DNA of 33,092 nt from Fidelibacterota bacterium SCGC AAA003-L08 (GTDB lineage: Bacteria; Fidelibacterota; Marinisomatia; SCGC-AAA003-L08; D37C17). Each line of letters begins with the position of its first letter. The first letter of the stretch is position 1. Made by a program: the position numbers and the translations under genes. Location: the NCBI GenBank assembly GCA_000405805.1, contig ASPJ01000012.1, positions 1 to 33,092 on the forward strand. Direction: 5' to 3'. Under the pieces are notes generated by a model. It had not been told where the DNA came from. It saw only the letters and a list, made by a program, of their open reading frames with translations, and did not search any database. This document shows, piece by piece, positions 1-6,923 of this stretch.

Positions 1-2
1 GC

Positions 3-218
3 TGTGCCACAGAATTAAATGAGCAATATGAAAATTTTATTCCAAATCATCCATTTATTAATATTAATAAAAATAATATGTATGACAAACTATCAAACCT
101 TGTAAATGATTCGACTATGATTAAAAATATTAAAGAAAAATCTCGTAACTGGGTTCAATCAACTCATGATATTAAGATTGTAGGGAAGTCGCTTTATGAC
201 TATTATGACAAACTCTGA
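3..218 (+). CDS. Glycosyltransferase, C-terminal end only (5' cut by window edge)
   Basis: An open frame enters from the left edge and ends at TGA 216-218, giving 71 residues. The C-terminal pattern resembles GT4/group 1 glycosyltransferases: a short segment reading KLSNLVNDSTMIKNIKEKSR, then a tryptophan-containing helix and a final hydrophobic helix ending YDYYDKL. In that family this is the helix that returns to the N-terminal Rossmann domain. No catalytic region is in the window, so donor and acceptor cannot be inferred. The end overlaps the next glycosyltransferase gene, which implies co-transcription in a surface-polysaccharide or LPS-sugar cluster extending leftwards. The family call rests only on this tail pattern. 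Confidence 0.6.
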   Translation, partial: CATELNEQYENFIPNHPFININKNNMYDKLSNLVNDSTMIKNIKEKSRNWVQSTHDIKIVGKSLYDYYDKL

Positions 219-1074
219 TATATTAATTTCATGGATAATAATAGGCAGAGATTGGACAGATAATTTAATTGATTCCTTAAATGAACAGTCATTTAATCCA
301 GATATTATTGAGCTCATTATTATTGATGACGCTTCATCCAATCATTCAACAGATCATTTAGAGAATATACAATTTAAGAATAAGAAAATTATCAAATTAG
401 ATCAGCAGTCTGGACGTTGTGTTGCACGTAATGCCGGAATTAAGATAGCTACTGGTAAATATTGTTTATTTACAAACAGTAATACAATGCCTAAGGGGAA
501 TTTTATTAAAAAGTATATTGATGTTTTATCAGATTCAGATAGAGACGGATTTGCAGGAGTAATTCATTATGATTCAGAAGATGTAACATTTGAAAAGTAT
601 TTAAATAATAATAAAAGAGGGTTGAAAAAATATTGTTTAAATGATGTTCTCCCTATTGCGTATGTTTTATTTGGCAATTGTGCAATTAAAACCAGCTTAA
701 TTAATAAAGTAGGCGGATTTAATGAAAAGTTATATGGATATGGTGGTGAAGAAATAGATTTGTTATATAGAATAAATCACAAACATAATCTCAAAATACA
801 TAAGATTAATACAGAAGTTTTACGTTATGGTCATCCTGATTTTAATACTCATTGTCAAAGGCTGATTAAATTTGGATCAACTAATTTTAAATCATTACCA
901 TTTAAGATACAGAAAAATATTATACCAGGAAGTCTATTGAAAATATGTATCATTTTACCTGTATCAGCTCTATTTTATATTGGATTATATATAAAAGATA
1001 ATATTTTAGGGGATAGTTTTTTTATAATGAAGGCTGTAATGGGTTTATCGATTTTAAAAGGGTATAAAAGCTAG
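196..1074 (+). CDS. GT2 family glycosyltransferase
   Basis: A 292-residue protein with a GT-A fold of family 2. The N-terminal beta strand and nucleotide-binding motif read ELIIIDDASSN (about residues 39-49), followed by CVARNAGIKIATGKY. The later GGFNEKLYGYGGEEIDLLYR (about residues 174-193) matches the acceptor-side ED motif. A hydrophobic C-terminal stretch (about residues 248-268) probably associates with the membrane. The usual metal-binding DxD position reads NSN (FTNSNTMP), which is unusual. ATG 196 is used here; ATG 205 is an equally possible start, and both overlap the upstream gene. The role is probably sugar transfer to a lipid-linked or LPS acceptor at the cytoplasmic membrane. 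The donor sugar is unknown. Confidence 0.85.
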   Translation: MTIMTNSDILISWIIIGRDWTDNLIDSLNEQSFNPDIIELIIIDDASSNHSTDHLENIQFKNKKIIKLDQQSGRCVARNAGIKIATGKYCLFTNSNTMPKGNFIKKYIDVLSDSDRDGFAGVIHYDSEDVTFEKYLNNNKRGLKKYCLNDVLPIAYVLFGNCAIKTSLINKVGGFNEKLYGYGGEEIDLLYRINHKHNLKIHKINTEVLRYGHPDFNTHCQRLIKFGSTNFKSLPFKIQKNIIPGSLLKICIILPVSALFYIGLYIKDNILGDSFFIMKAVMGLSILKGYKS

Positions 1075-1075
1075 T

Positions 1076-1585
1076 CTAACTTTCTAATTCAAATTCTCCA
1101 GAGTGCAAATCATCTATGCTGGCAGGTTCCCATCTATCATCTTCAACTATTTTAGAATCAACAGCAGTTTCTTTTTTTGATTCTGTGTTTTTTTGTTTTC
1201 CATCAGATGATTTAGTATCTTTATAATACAATATTAACAATGGCAATGTAGAGAACATTGCGATAGCACATGCAGAAGCTGCAAGAATACCATTAAAACG
1301 AAACCAATCTGTTTTCTGGTCAACTCCAAAATAACAAAATACAGTAATAGCAAATATATATCCTGAAATTGAAAGTACCCATGAGAATTGTTTTATATTA
1401 AATGAACCCATAATAATCTGGGCACAAGTCCATACAAAAAGCGTTATCATCAAGGTAAATGAGGATTGCACAAAATTAGTCACCCCTTGACTTGGAGTAT
1501 GGCTATCATTCATAGCAAGGATAAGATATATAATAAATCCAGCAGCTAAGATTATCCATGATAGTGGTTTTAAATTTAGTTTCAC
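1076..1585 (-). CDS. Small multi-pass membrane protein, unknown function
   Basis: 169 residues starting at GTG 1585, preceded on the minus strand by AAAGGT, a plausible ribosome binding site. Four hydrophobic segments are visible at about residues 7-25, 40-61, 66-87 and 98-120. A charged, hydrophilic C-terminal tail of about 50 residues follows (KDTKSSDGKQKNTESKK and an acidic end). No catalytic motif is recognised. It is transcribed convergently with the glycosyltransferase (1 base apart) and divergently from the lipid A block, so it is probably a single-gene unit. The function is unknown; the tail may face the cytoplasm. Confidence 0.7.
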   Translation of the reverse strand: MKLNLKPLSWIILAAGFIIYLILAMNDSHTPSQGVTNFVQSSFTLMITLFVWTCAQIIMGSFNIKQFSWVLSISGYIFAITVFCYFGVDQKTDWFRFNGILAASACAIAMFSTLPLLILYYKDTKSSDGKQKNTESKKETAVDSKIVEDDRWEPASIDDLHSGEFELES

Positions 1586-1703
1586 AAAGTACCTTTATTT
1601 AAAAATAAGAATCTCCAAGGGCTTAATTTCTGAATTTATTTTATAAATATCAAGAAGATATATCATTATCTATTTTCATTATAATTAATTTGTAAATTTA
1701 TAT

Positions 1704-2690
1704 ATGTCTAATTCAAAAACAATTAAAACTGGAGTAATTGGTGCTGGATATCTAGGGGAGTTTCACATTCAACAATTACAAACAATCAGTGATGTTGAGT
1801 TCGTTGGATTTGTTGAGTCTAATCCAGAAAGGGCATCTGCCATTGGAGAAAAATATAATGTTCAACTATATCAAAAACAATCTGACTTAATTGGATTATG
1901 TGATGCAGTTATTATTGCGACTCCAACTGTTACACATCATACAATTGCCAACGATGCATTAAATAATGGGTGCCATGTTTTTATTGAAAAGCCAATTGCA
2001 ACTACAATCAGTGAGGCACATGAACTCATTGCGGTATCAGAAAAAAATAACTTAATGATACAAGTTGGCCATATTGAACGATTTAACCCTGCATTCCTAT
2101 TGTTAAAAGAAAAAAATATTAATCCACAATTTGTAGAAGTACATCGGCTGGCTTCATTTAAATCAAGAGGCCATGATACTAGTGTTGTGTTAGATTTAAT
2201 GATTCACGATATTGATATTATCTTAGATATTATTCAGGCCCCTGTTCAGGATATCCAGGCTAATGGAGTCAAGGTTATTACAAATGAAACAGATATTGCC
2301 AATGCACGTATTACATTTGAAAATGGATGTATTGTTAATTTAACATCTAGTCGGATTTCATTAAAAGAAATGCGGAAAATGAGAATTTTTCAGGAAAAAT
2401 CATATATGAATATTGATTTTCTAAATAAATCACTGGAAGAATATTCATTAACTGATAATCAGAATAATACAGATGATAATTCGCAATTATTCCCTTATGA
2501 TGAGTCTAATAATCAATTTATTATGTATAAAAAAAATGATAGCAACCCTACCAATGCATTACAGGAAGAATTAAAACATTTTATTTCATGTATTCAGAAA
2601 GCGACTACTCCTACTATTAATGGAAATGTAGCAACAGAGGCATTAAACATTGCATTAATTATTCAGGGAAAGATTAATGAGAACAAATAA
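1704..2690 (+). CDS. Gfo/Idh/MocA-family oxidoreductase (possible GnnA-like UDP-GlcNAc 3-dehydrogenase)
   Basis: A 328-residue NAD(P)-dependent sugar dehydrogenase-type protein. The N-terminal Rossmann motif is GVIGAGYLGEFH (residues 10-21). The family EKP motif appears as FIEKPIATT (about residues 93-101) and the substrate-side motif as VGHIERFNPA (about residues 121-130). A HDIDIILDI segment supplies the usual catalytic-domain histidine. The gene overlaps lpxB by 14 bases, so it almost certainly acts in lipid A or its sugar precursors. In several bacteria a protein of this family next to lpx genes is GnnA, which oxidises the 3-OH of UDP-GlcNAc so that GnnB can aminate it. GnnB is not in this window, so the GnnA assignment is an inference from context. 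Confidence 0.85.
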   Translation: MSNSKTIKTGVIGAGYLGEFHIQQLQTISDVEFVGFVESNPERASAIGEKYNVQLYQKQSDLIGLCDAVIIATPTVTHHTIANDALNNGCHVFIEKPIATTISEAHELIAVSEKNNLMIQVGHIERFNPAFLLLKEKNINPQFVEVHRLASFKSRGHDTSVVLDLMIHDIDIILDIIQAPVQDIQANGVKVITNETDIANARITFENGCIVNLTSSRISLKEMRKMRIFQEKSYMNIDFLNKSLEEYSLTDNQNNTDDNSQLFPYDESNNQFIMYKKNDSNPTNALQEELKHFISCIQKATTPTINGNVATEALNIALIIQGKINENK

Positions 2691-3801
2691 AAACTTCTTT
2701 ATCTTGGCAGGTGAAAGATCCGGAGATATACATGGAGGCATGTTGATGGAATCTATACATAAAATAGATTCTACAATACAGTTCTCAGGCATTGGTGGTT
2801 CTAATATGGAAAGTCAGGGGTTACAATCTCTAGTTCCTATTAATAAAATGGCAGTTATTGGTTTTGTAGAAGTTATTAAGCATCTTAGTTTTTTCAAGCA
2901 AGTTGAATCAGATGTATTATCAGCAATTGATAATAACAATCCAGATAGAATTATATTGATTGATTTCCCGGGTTTTAATCTTCGTATTGCTCAAAAAATT
3001 AAATCAAAATACAATATTCCAATCACTTATTATATTAGCCCGCAACTATGGGCTTGGAAAGAAAAAAGAATTAATATAGTAAAAAAATACATTGATCAGA
3101 TGTTAGTTATTTTGCCATTTGAAAAAGGTTGGTATGCAAAGCGGGGTGTTGATGTTGATTGGATTGGGCATCCATACTTAGATTACCAGAAATCTGATTT
3201 ATCCAAAGATGAATTAAAGACAGAGTACGGGGTAGATAAAAACAATTTGTTAATTACTTTATTCCCAGGAAGTCGTCAGCAGGAACTTGACAAACATATT
3301 GATTTATTTATCTGTGTATCTAAAAATCTATTACGTAATAATAGTAATTTAAATATTGCTATTGGATTAGCACCTGGAGTTGAATTGAAAGAAAAATATA
3401 AAGAGATATCTATTATAGAAAATAAAGATTCTCATCGATTACTTGGGGCATCAGATATATTACTTACCGCATCTGGGACTGCTACTTTAGAAGCTGCAAT
3501 TTTAGGGATTCCAATGGCAGTAGTATATCAACTAAATATACTTACCTGGGTATTATCAAAACTACTTGTGAAAATTCAATATATCGCACTGCCTAATATT
3601 ATTTTAAATAAACCGATAGTCCCTGAGTTTATTCAATCTAATGCAAAATCAGAGGGCATTATAAAATATATTCAAACAATAATTGATGATCCTGAAATTA
3701 GAAAATCTACGGGTATGGAATTATCTAATATACAGAATTTACTAGGAGAGCCAGGGGCAAGCGATAGAGCAGCAGAAAAAATTTTAAATCATGAAAAATA
3801 G
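2677..3801 (+). CDS. lpxB: Lipid-A-disaccharide synthase LpxB
   Basis: A 374-residue GT19-family enzyme. It joins UDP-2,3-diacylglucosamine and lipid X to form the lipid A disaccharide at the inner face of the cytoplasmic membrane. Visible family motifs are AGERSGDIHGG near the N-terminus, SPQLWAWKEKRI (about residues 114-125), GHPYLD (about 162-167), LFPGSRQQE (about 196-204) and ASGTATLEAAILGIPMAVVY (about 263-282). The length is normal for LpxB. The start at ATG 2677 overlaps the upstream oxidoreductase, and the end overlaps the start of the DUF374 gene, indicating translational coupling in a lipid A operon. Confidence 0.97.
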   Translation: MRTNKNFFILAGERSGDIHGGMLMESIHKIDSTIQFSGIGGSNMESQGLQSLVPINKMAVIGFVEVIKHLSFFKQVESDVLSAIDNNNPDRIILIDFPGFNLRIAQKIKSKYNIPITYYISPQLWAWKEKRINIVKKYIDQMLVILPFEKGWYAKRGVDVDWIGHPYLDYQKSDLSKDELKTEYGVDKNNLLITLFPGSRQQELDKHIDLFICVSKNLLRNNSNLNIAIGLAPGVELKEKYKEISIIENKDSHRLLGASDILLTASGTATLEAAILGIPMAVVYQLNILTWVLSKLLVKIQYIALPNIILNKPIVPEFIQSNAKSEGIIKYIQTIIDDPEIRKSTGMELSNIQNLLGEPGASDRAAEKILNHEK

Positions 3802-4436
3802 TATTTTATCATATTTTGTACAGATCATTCTTAATTTTGTTTTTAAAACCAGCAAATTTAATGTCCATGGAGAACAGTATTTAAAAGATTCCATTGCATC
3901 CGATTGTCCAACGATGGTATGTGTATGGCATAGTCGTTTTTTATATTCAGTCTATTTTCTCCAGGATAATAATTATGATATTTGGGCATTATCTAGTACT
4001 CATAAAGACTCAGAAATCTTAGCTAAAGCACTAATAAGATGGAAGGTTAATCTTATACGGGGATCAAGTACCAGGGGCTGGAAAAATGCTATTATCGAAA
4101 TGAAGAAAAAGCTGGAAGATAGCAATACTATTATTGCTATTACCAATGATGGGCCTAAAGGCCCTCCTAAAATCGCAAAGCCAGGATCTGTAAAAATTAG
4201 CAATTAAGCAAAATGCCAATATGATTACGATGACTGCTACAGCATCTAAATTTTTTGAACTTAAAAGTTGGGACAAGCTCAGAATTCCCAAGCCATTTGG
4301 GACTATTGATCTCCATATTAGCGCTCCACTCCCACTTGATGAAGATAAAATTAATGAGGTTGGTGATGTAGAGTATTTATCTAATTTTATGAATGAATTT
4401 GAGCAGAAGGTTGATAGGGAGTATGCAGGTGGGTAA
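3791..4436 (+). pseudogene. DUF374 lysophospholipid-acyltransferase-like protein (possible LpxJ-type lipid A acyltransferase), frameshifted
   Basis: Two abutting frames together form one typical 214-residue DUF374 protein. Part one (3791-4207) holds the acyltransferase-like WHSRF motif (His48), STHKDSEI, RGSSTRGWKNA and ITNDGPKGPPKIAKPG. Part two (to 4436) carries the family tail with SWDKLRIPKPFG. The break falls in an A5 run at 4192-4196: removing one A lets GSVK run directly into LAIKQNANMITM, which matches the family pattern. It is therefore a one-base insertion, either a real mutation or a sequencing error. The gene sits between lpxB and lpxK. As far as I recall, LpxJ secondary lipid A acyltransferases belong to this acyltransferase class, so a late acylation role is plausible. 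The stop overlaps the lpxK start. Confidence 0.82.
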
Positions 4437-5346
4437 TATATTTCTATGTCCATTGAAGTTAATTTTTTATACAGGCATTGCGCTTAAGAACTGGTGCTAT
4501 AATGCAGGCGTATGCAGTAAGCACACATTAGATATCCCTGTGATTTCAATTGGAAATATTGCTTTTGGAGGTACTGGCAAAACGCCAATGGTTATTCATC
4601 TTTGTGCAAGATTAAAAGAAGATGGATATAAGCCAGCTATTATAAGTAGAGGCTATAAACGCGAGTCACAAGATTTAGTTGTAGTTAATGATGGATCTAA
4701 TATAATAGCAGATGTAAATAGCGCAGGTGATGAGCCGTATCTAATTGCAACAAAATTAATGGATGTGCCAGTAGTGGTATCTAATGAAAAAGTACAAGCA
4801 GCAAAATATGTGGTAGAAAATTTTAAAGATGTGAATGTCATAGTAATGGATGATGGTTTTCAGTATCGCAAGCTTGATAGAACATTGGATATTGTTCTAT
4901 TAAATGGCTCTGAATGTTCTGGATTACTTCGAGAGCCTAAAAGGTCATTAAAACGCGCAGATATTGTATTAACATTAGATAAGAAATATTCAATATTAGA
5001 GCTATCAGATAATAATTTTGATACGGCAACACCAAATGAATCAGTCTATGCCTTCTGCGGTATTGCAAACCCAGACTCATTTTTTAATTTCGTACAGTCA
5101 AATAATATTGATATTAAAGGTCAATCAGTATTCCAAGATCATCATCAATATTCAAAAGAGTCCATTCAAAATTTAGAAAGTTCAATTAATAAGTCAGGCG
5201 TAAATTCTATTATTACAACTGAAAAAGATTTAGTAAAATTATCAGAGGATTTTTTAAAACGGTATAAAGTCTATATTGTTAAAGTAAATATTATCTTTGC
5301 AGATGATACCTTTTATAAAAATGTTATAAATTCTATTACTAATTAA
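4423..5346 (+). CDS. lpxK: Tetraacyldisaccharide 4'-kinase LpxK
   Basis: A 307-residue membrane-associated kinase that phosphorylates the 4' position of the lipid A disaccharide using ATP. The N-terminus has a hydrophobic anchor (FLCPLKLIFYTGIALKN). The P-loop follows in SIGNIAFGGTGKTPMVIHL (about residues 41-59). Further family signatures are IISRGYKR, NSAGDEPYL and VMDDGFQYRKLDR. ATG 4423 is chosen because the anchor begins immediately after it. An earlier in-frame ATG at 4393 would add ten atypical polar residues inside the upstream gene. The gene overlaps the end of the DUF374 gene by 14 bases and closes the lipid A block. Confidence 0.95.
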   Translation: MQVGNIFLCPLKLIFYTGIALKNWCYNAGVCSKHTLDIPVISIGNIAFGGTGKTPMVIHLCARLKEDGYKPAIISRGYKRESQDLVVVNDGSNIIADVNSAGDEPYLIATKLMDVPVVVSNEKVQAAKYVVENFKDVNVIVMDDGFQYRKLDRTLDIVLLNGSECSGLLREPKRSLKRADIVLTLDKKYSILELSDNNFDTATPNESVYAFCGIANPDSFFNFVQSNNIDIKGQSVFQDHHQYSKESIQNLESSINKSGVNSIITTEKDLVKLSEDFLKRYKVYIVKVNIIFADDTFYKNVINSITN

Positions 5347-5365
5347 TATTAACCAGGAGGAGGTT

Positions 5366-5884
5366 ATGAAGAAATTATTATTACTATTTACATTTGGAAT
5401 AATATTTGGACAAGAGTGTGTATCCCCTGATTATACTTATGATGAATGTATAGCAGACCCTAGTCATTCATGTATAGATGATTGTGATTGCAATGCAGGG
5501 CGTTGTTGTAGCCCATTTGGCTGGTGCCAGGATGCAAATAGCGAGTGGTGTCTTGCCACTTCATGTGGAGCTGGAGAGTCAGAATGTTGGGATGGTTCTT
5601 GTGTAAATAATTTCGAAGATTGTTTAGAAACTGAAAATTGTTCAGACCCAGATACATGTCCATCAGCGGGTACAGGAGATATTAATGGAGATGGAGATCT
5701 TAATGTGGTAGATATTATCCAAATCATCAATATTATTATTGGAGAATCATTTGCAGATGAATGTGAAATAGAAACGGCAGATGTTAATGGTGATGGCAGT
5801 CTTGATATACTTGATATCGTACAGATAGTCAATGCTATCATTGGAGAGTTTATATCTACACAAAAATTAATGTTAGTTAAGTAA
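5366..5884 (+). CDS. Secreted cysteine-rich protein with hevein-like motif and dockerin-type repeats
   Basis: A 172-residue exported protein. The signal peptide MKKLLLLFTFGIIFGQ is followed by a cysteine-rich region (about residues 17-95). This contains CCSPFGWC, reminiscent of hevein/chitin-binding domains, and ECWDGSCVNNFEDC, reminiscent of LDL-receptor class A-type modules. The C-terminal part has two dockerin-like calcium-binding repeats, GDINGDGDLNVVDIIQIINI and ADVNGDGSLDILDIVQIVNA. A very strong ribosome binding site (aggaggagg) sits just before ATG 5366, suggesting high expression. Such repeats in free-living marine bacteria usually occur on cell-surface or secreted proteins, not in true cellulosomes. 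Carbohydrate binding is inferred from motif resemblance only. Confidence 0.75.
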   Translation: MKKLLLLFTFGIIFGQECVSPDYTYDECIADPSHSCIDDCDCNAGRCCSPFGWCQDANSEWCLATSCGAGESECWDGSCVNNFEDCLETENCSDPDTCPSAGTGDINGDGDLNVVDIIQIINIIIGESFADECEIETADVNGDGSLDILDIVQIVNAIIGEFISTQKLMLVK

Positions 5885-5894
5885 GGAGAGAGAA

Positions 5895-5969
5895 ATGAAG
5901 AAATTATTAATAATGCTTACACTTGGTTTAAGAGTAATATTGAAGCCTGTTTTAACTATGAGTGTGTAG
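5895..5969 (+). pseudogene. Remnant or truncated signal-peptide ORF, near-copy of the preceding gene's start
   Basis: A short 24-codon frame begins MKKLLIMLTLGL after a good ribosome binding site (aaggagaga) and stops at TAG 5967-5969. Its first 15 bases are identical to the start of the dockerin gene 530 bases upstream. A GAGTGTGTA string also recurs at a comparable distance from both starts. In another frame the segment reads EACFNYECVENQ and stops. It therefore looks like the decayed start of a second secreted cysteine-rich protein. Its end overlaps the DUF971 start. It may now act only as a leader ORF for DUF971. Confidence 0.4.
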
Positions 5970-6288
5970 AGAACCAGTAGTGGCATTAGATATTTCAAAT
6001 ATCGAATCATTCCCTAATGGCCTTGCTATCGCATGGAATGATAATAAGGATTCATTTATAGAATATAAAAATCTTCGAGACCGATGTCCCTGTGCAAATT
6101 GTTCGGGAGAATCTGATGTGTTTGGGAATTTATATAAAGGTCCTGAAATCAAACTTGTTGAAAACGCATATAAACTAATTAATGTAATTAAAGTTGGTAA
6201 TTATGCGATACGTATTACCTGGGGTGATATGCATAGTGATGGTATTTATACATTTGAATACTTGCGTAATTTGGATTTATCTGAATGA
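5962..6288 (+). CDS. DUF971 domain protein (gamma-butyrobetaine hydroxylase-like N-terminal domain)
   Basis: A small protein of 108 residues from GTG 5962, or 102 from GTG 5980, which starts closer to the conserved domain. The family pattern is clear: LAIAWNDNKDSFIEYKNLRD, then CPCANC, then a C-terminal ITWGDMHSDGIYTFEYLRNL. The three cysteines of CPCANC plus the histidine of DMHSDGIY correspond to the zinc-binding site known in the N-terminal domain of gamma-butyrobetaine hydroxylase. Stand-alone bacterial members are often linked to Fe-S handling, but their role is not established. The gene overlaps the HAD hydrolase by ATGA, so the two are translationally coupled. Confidence 0.88.
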   Translation: MCREPVVALDISNIESFPNGLAIAWNDNKDSFIEYKNLRDRCPCANCSGESDVFGNLYKGPEIKLVENAYKLINVIKVGNYAIRITWGDMHSDGIYTFEYLRNLDLSE

Positions 6289-6923
6289 AATATAAACATG
6301 TTGTGTGGGATTGGAATGGTACCTTAGTTGATGATACATGGCTATTTGTAGATATTATGAATGGGGTATTAAAAGAGAGAAATTTAAAAGGAATCACACT
6401 AGATGATTATAGATCTGTTTTTGATTTTCCAGTTGAAAATTATTATTCCAAATTAGGATTTAATTTTTCAGAAGAAGCATTTGAAACTGCAGGGCTTGAT
6501 TTTATCAAAGTATATGATAGCAGAAAATTTGAGCCCAAGTTATTTGATGATACTGTCCCTACATTAAATACTCTTAAGCAATTAGGCTGTAGCCATTCTG
6601 TATTATCTGCTCAAAATGTAGTGACACTCAAAAAATCAATATCACATTATCAATTAGATGGGATGTTTGAATATATCAGTGGTCTGAAGGATCATTATGC
6701 CATTGGCAAAGTAGAACAGGGAAAAAATTTAATTAAGCATATGGATTATGATTCCGGGCAAGTTGCGATGATTGGTGATACAGAACATGATTATGAAGTA
6801 GCAGAGGCTATGGGAATAAAATGTTTTTTAATGAATCGTGGACATAATAGTAGCAAGCGTTTACTCTCTAGACAAACCGAAGTTTTCAGTTCATTTTCTA
6901 AATTATTAGAAGCATTGTCTTAA
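6285..6923 (+). CDS. HAD-superfamily hydrolase, phosphoglycolate-phosphatase-like
   Basis: A 212-residue HAD phosphatase with a helical cap. Motif I is WDWNGTLVDD, with nucleophile Asp9. The usual second aspartate is Asn11, a variant seen in a subgroup of HAD proteins. Motif II is SVLSAQN (about residues 106-112), motif III includes the lysine of IGKVEQGKN, and motif IV is GDTEHDYEVA (about residues 165-174). The cap lies between motifs I and II, as in class C1 enzymes. The substrate is unknown; a small phosphorylated metabolite is likely. It overlaps DUF971 by four bases at its start and the convergent MATE gene by four bases at its end. Confidence 0.85.
   Translation: MKYKHVVWDWNGTLVDDTWLFVDIMNGVLKERNLKGITLDDYRSVFDFPVENYYSKLGFNFSEEAFETAGLDFIKVYDSRKFEPKLFDDTVPTLNTLKQLGCSHSVLSAQNVVTLKKSISHYQLDGMFEYISGLKDHYAIGKVEQGKNLIKHMDYDSGQVAMIGDTEHDYEVAEAMGIKCFLMNRGHNSSKRLLSRQTEVFSSFSKLLEALS

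Noticed and set aside
4393..4422. LpxK starting at ATG 4393
   Set aside because: It would add ten polar residues before the usual hydrophobic N-terminus, deeper inside the upstream gene; ATG 4423 fits the family better.
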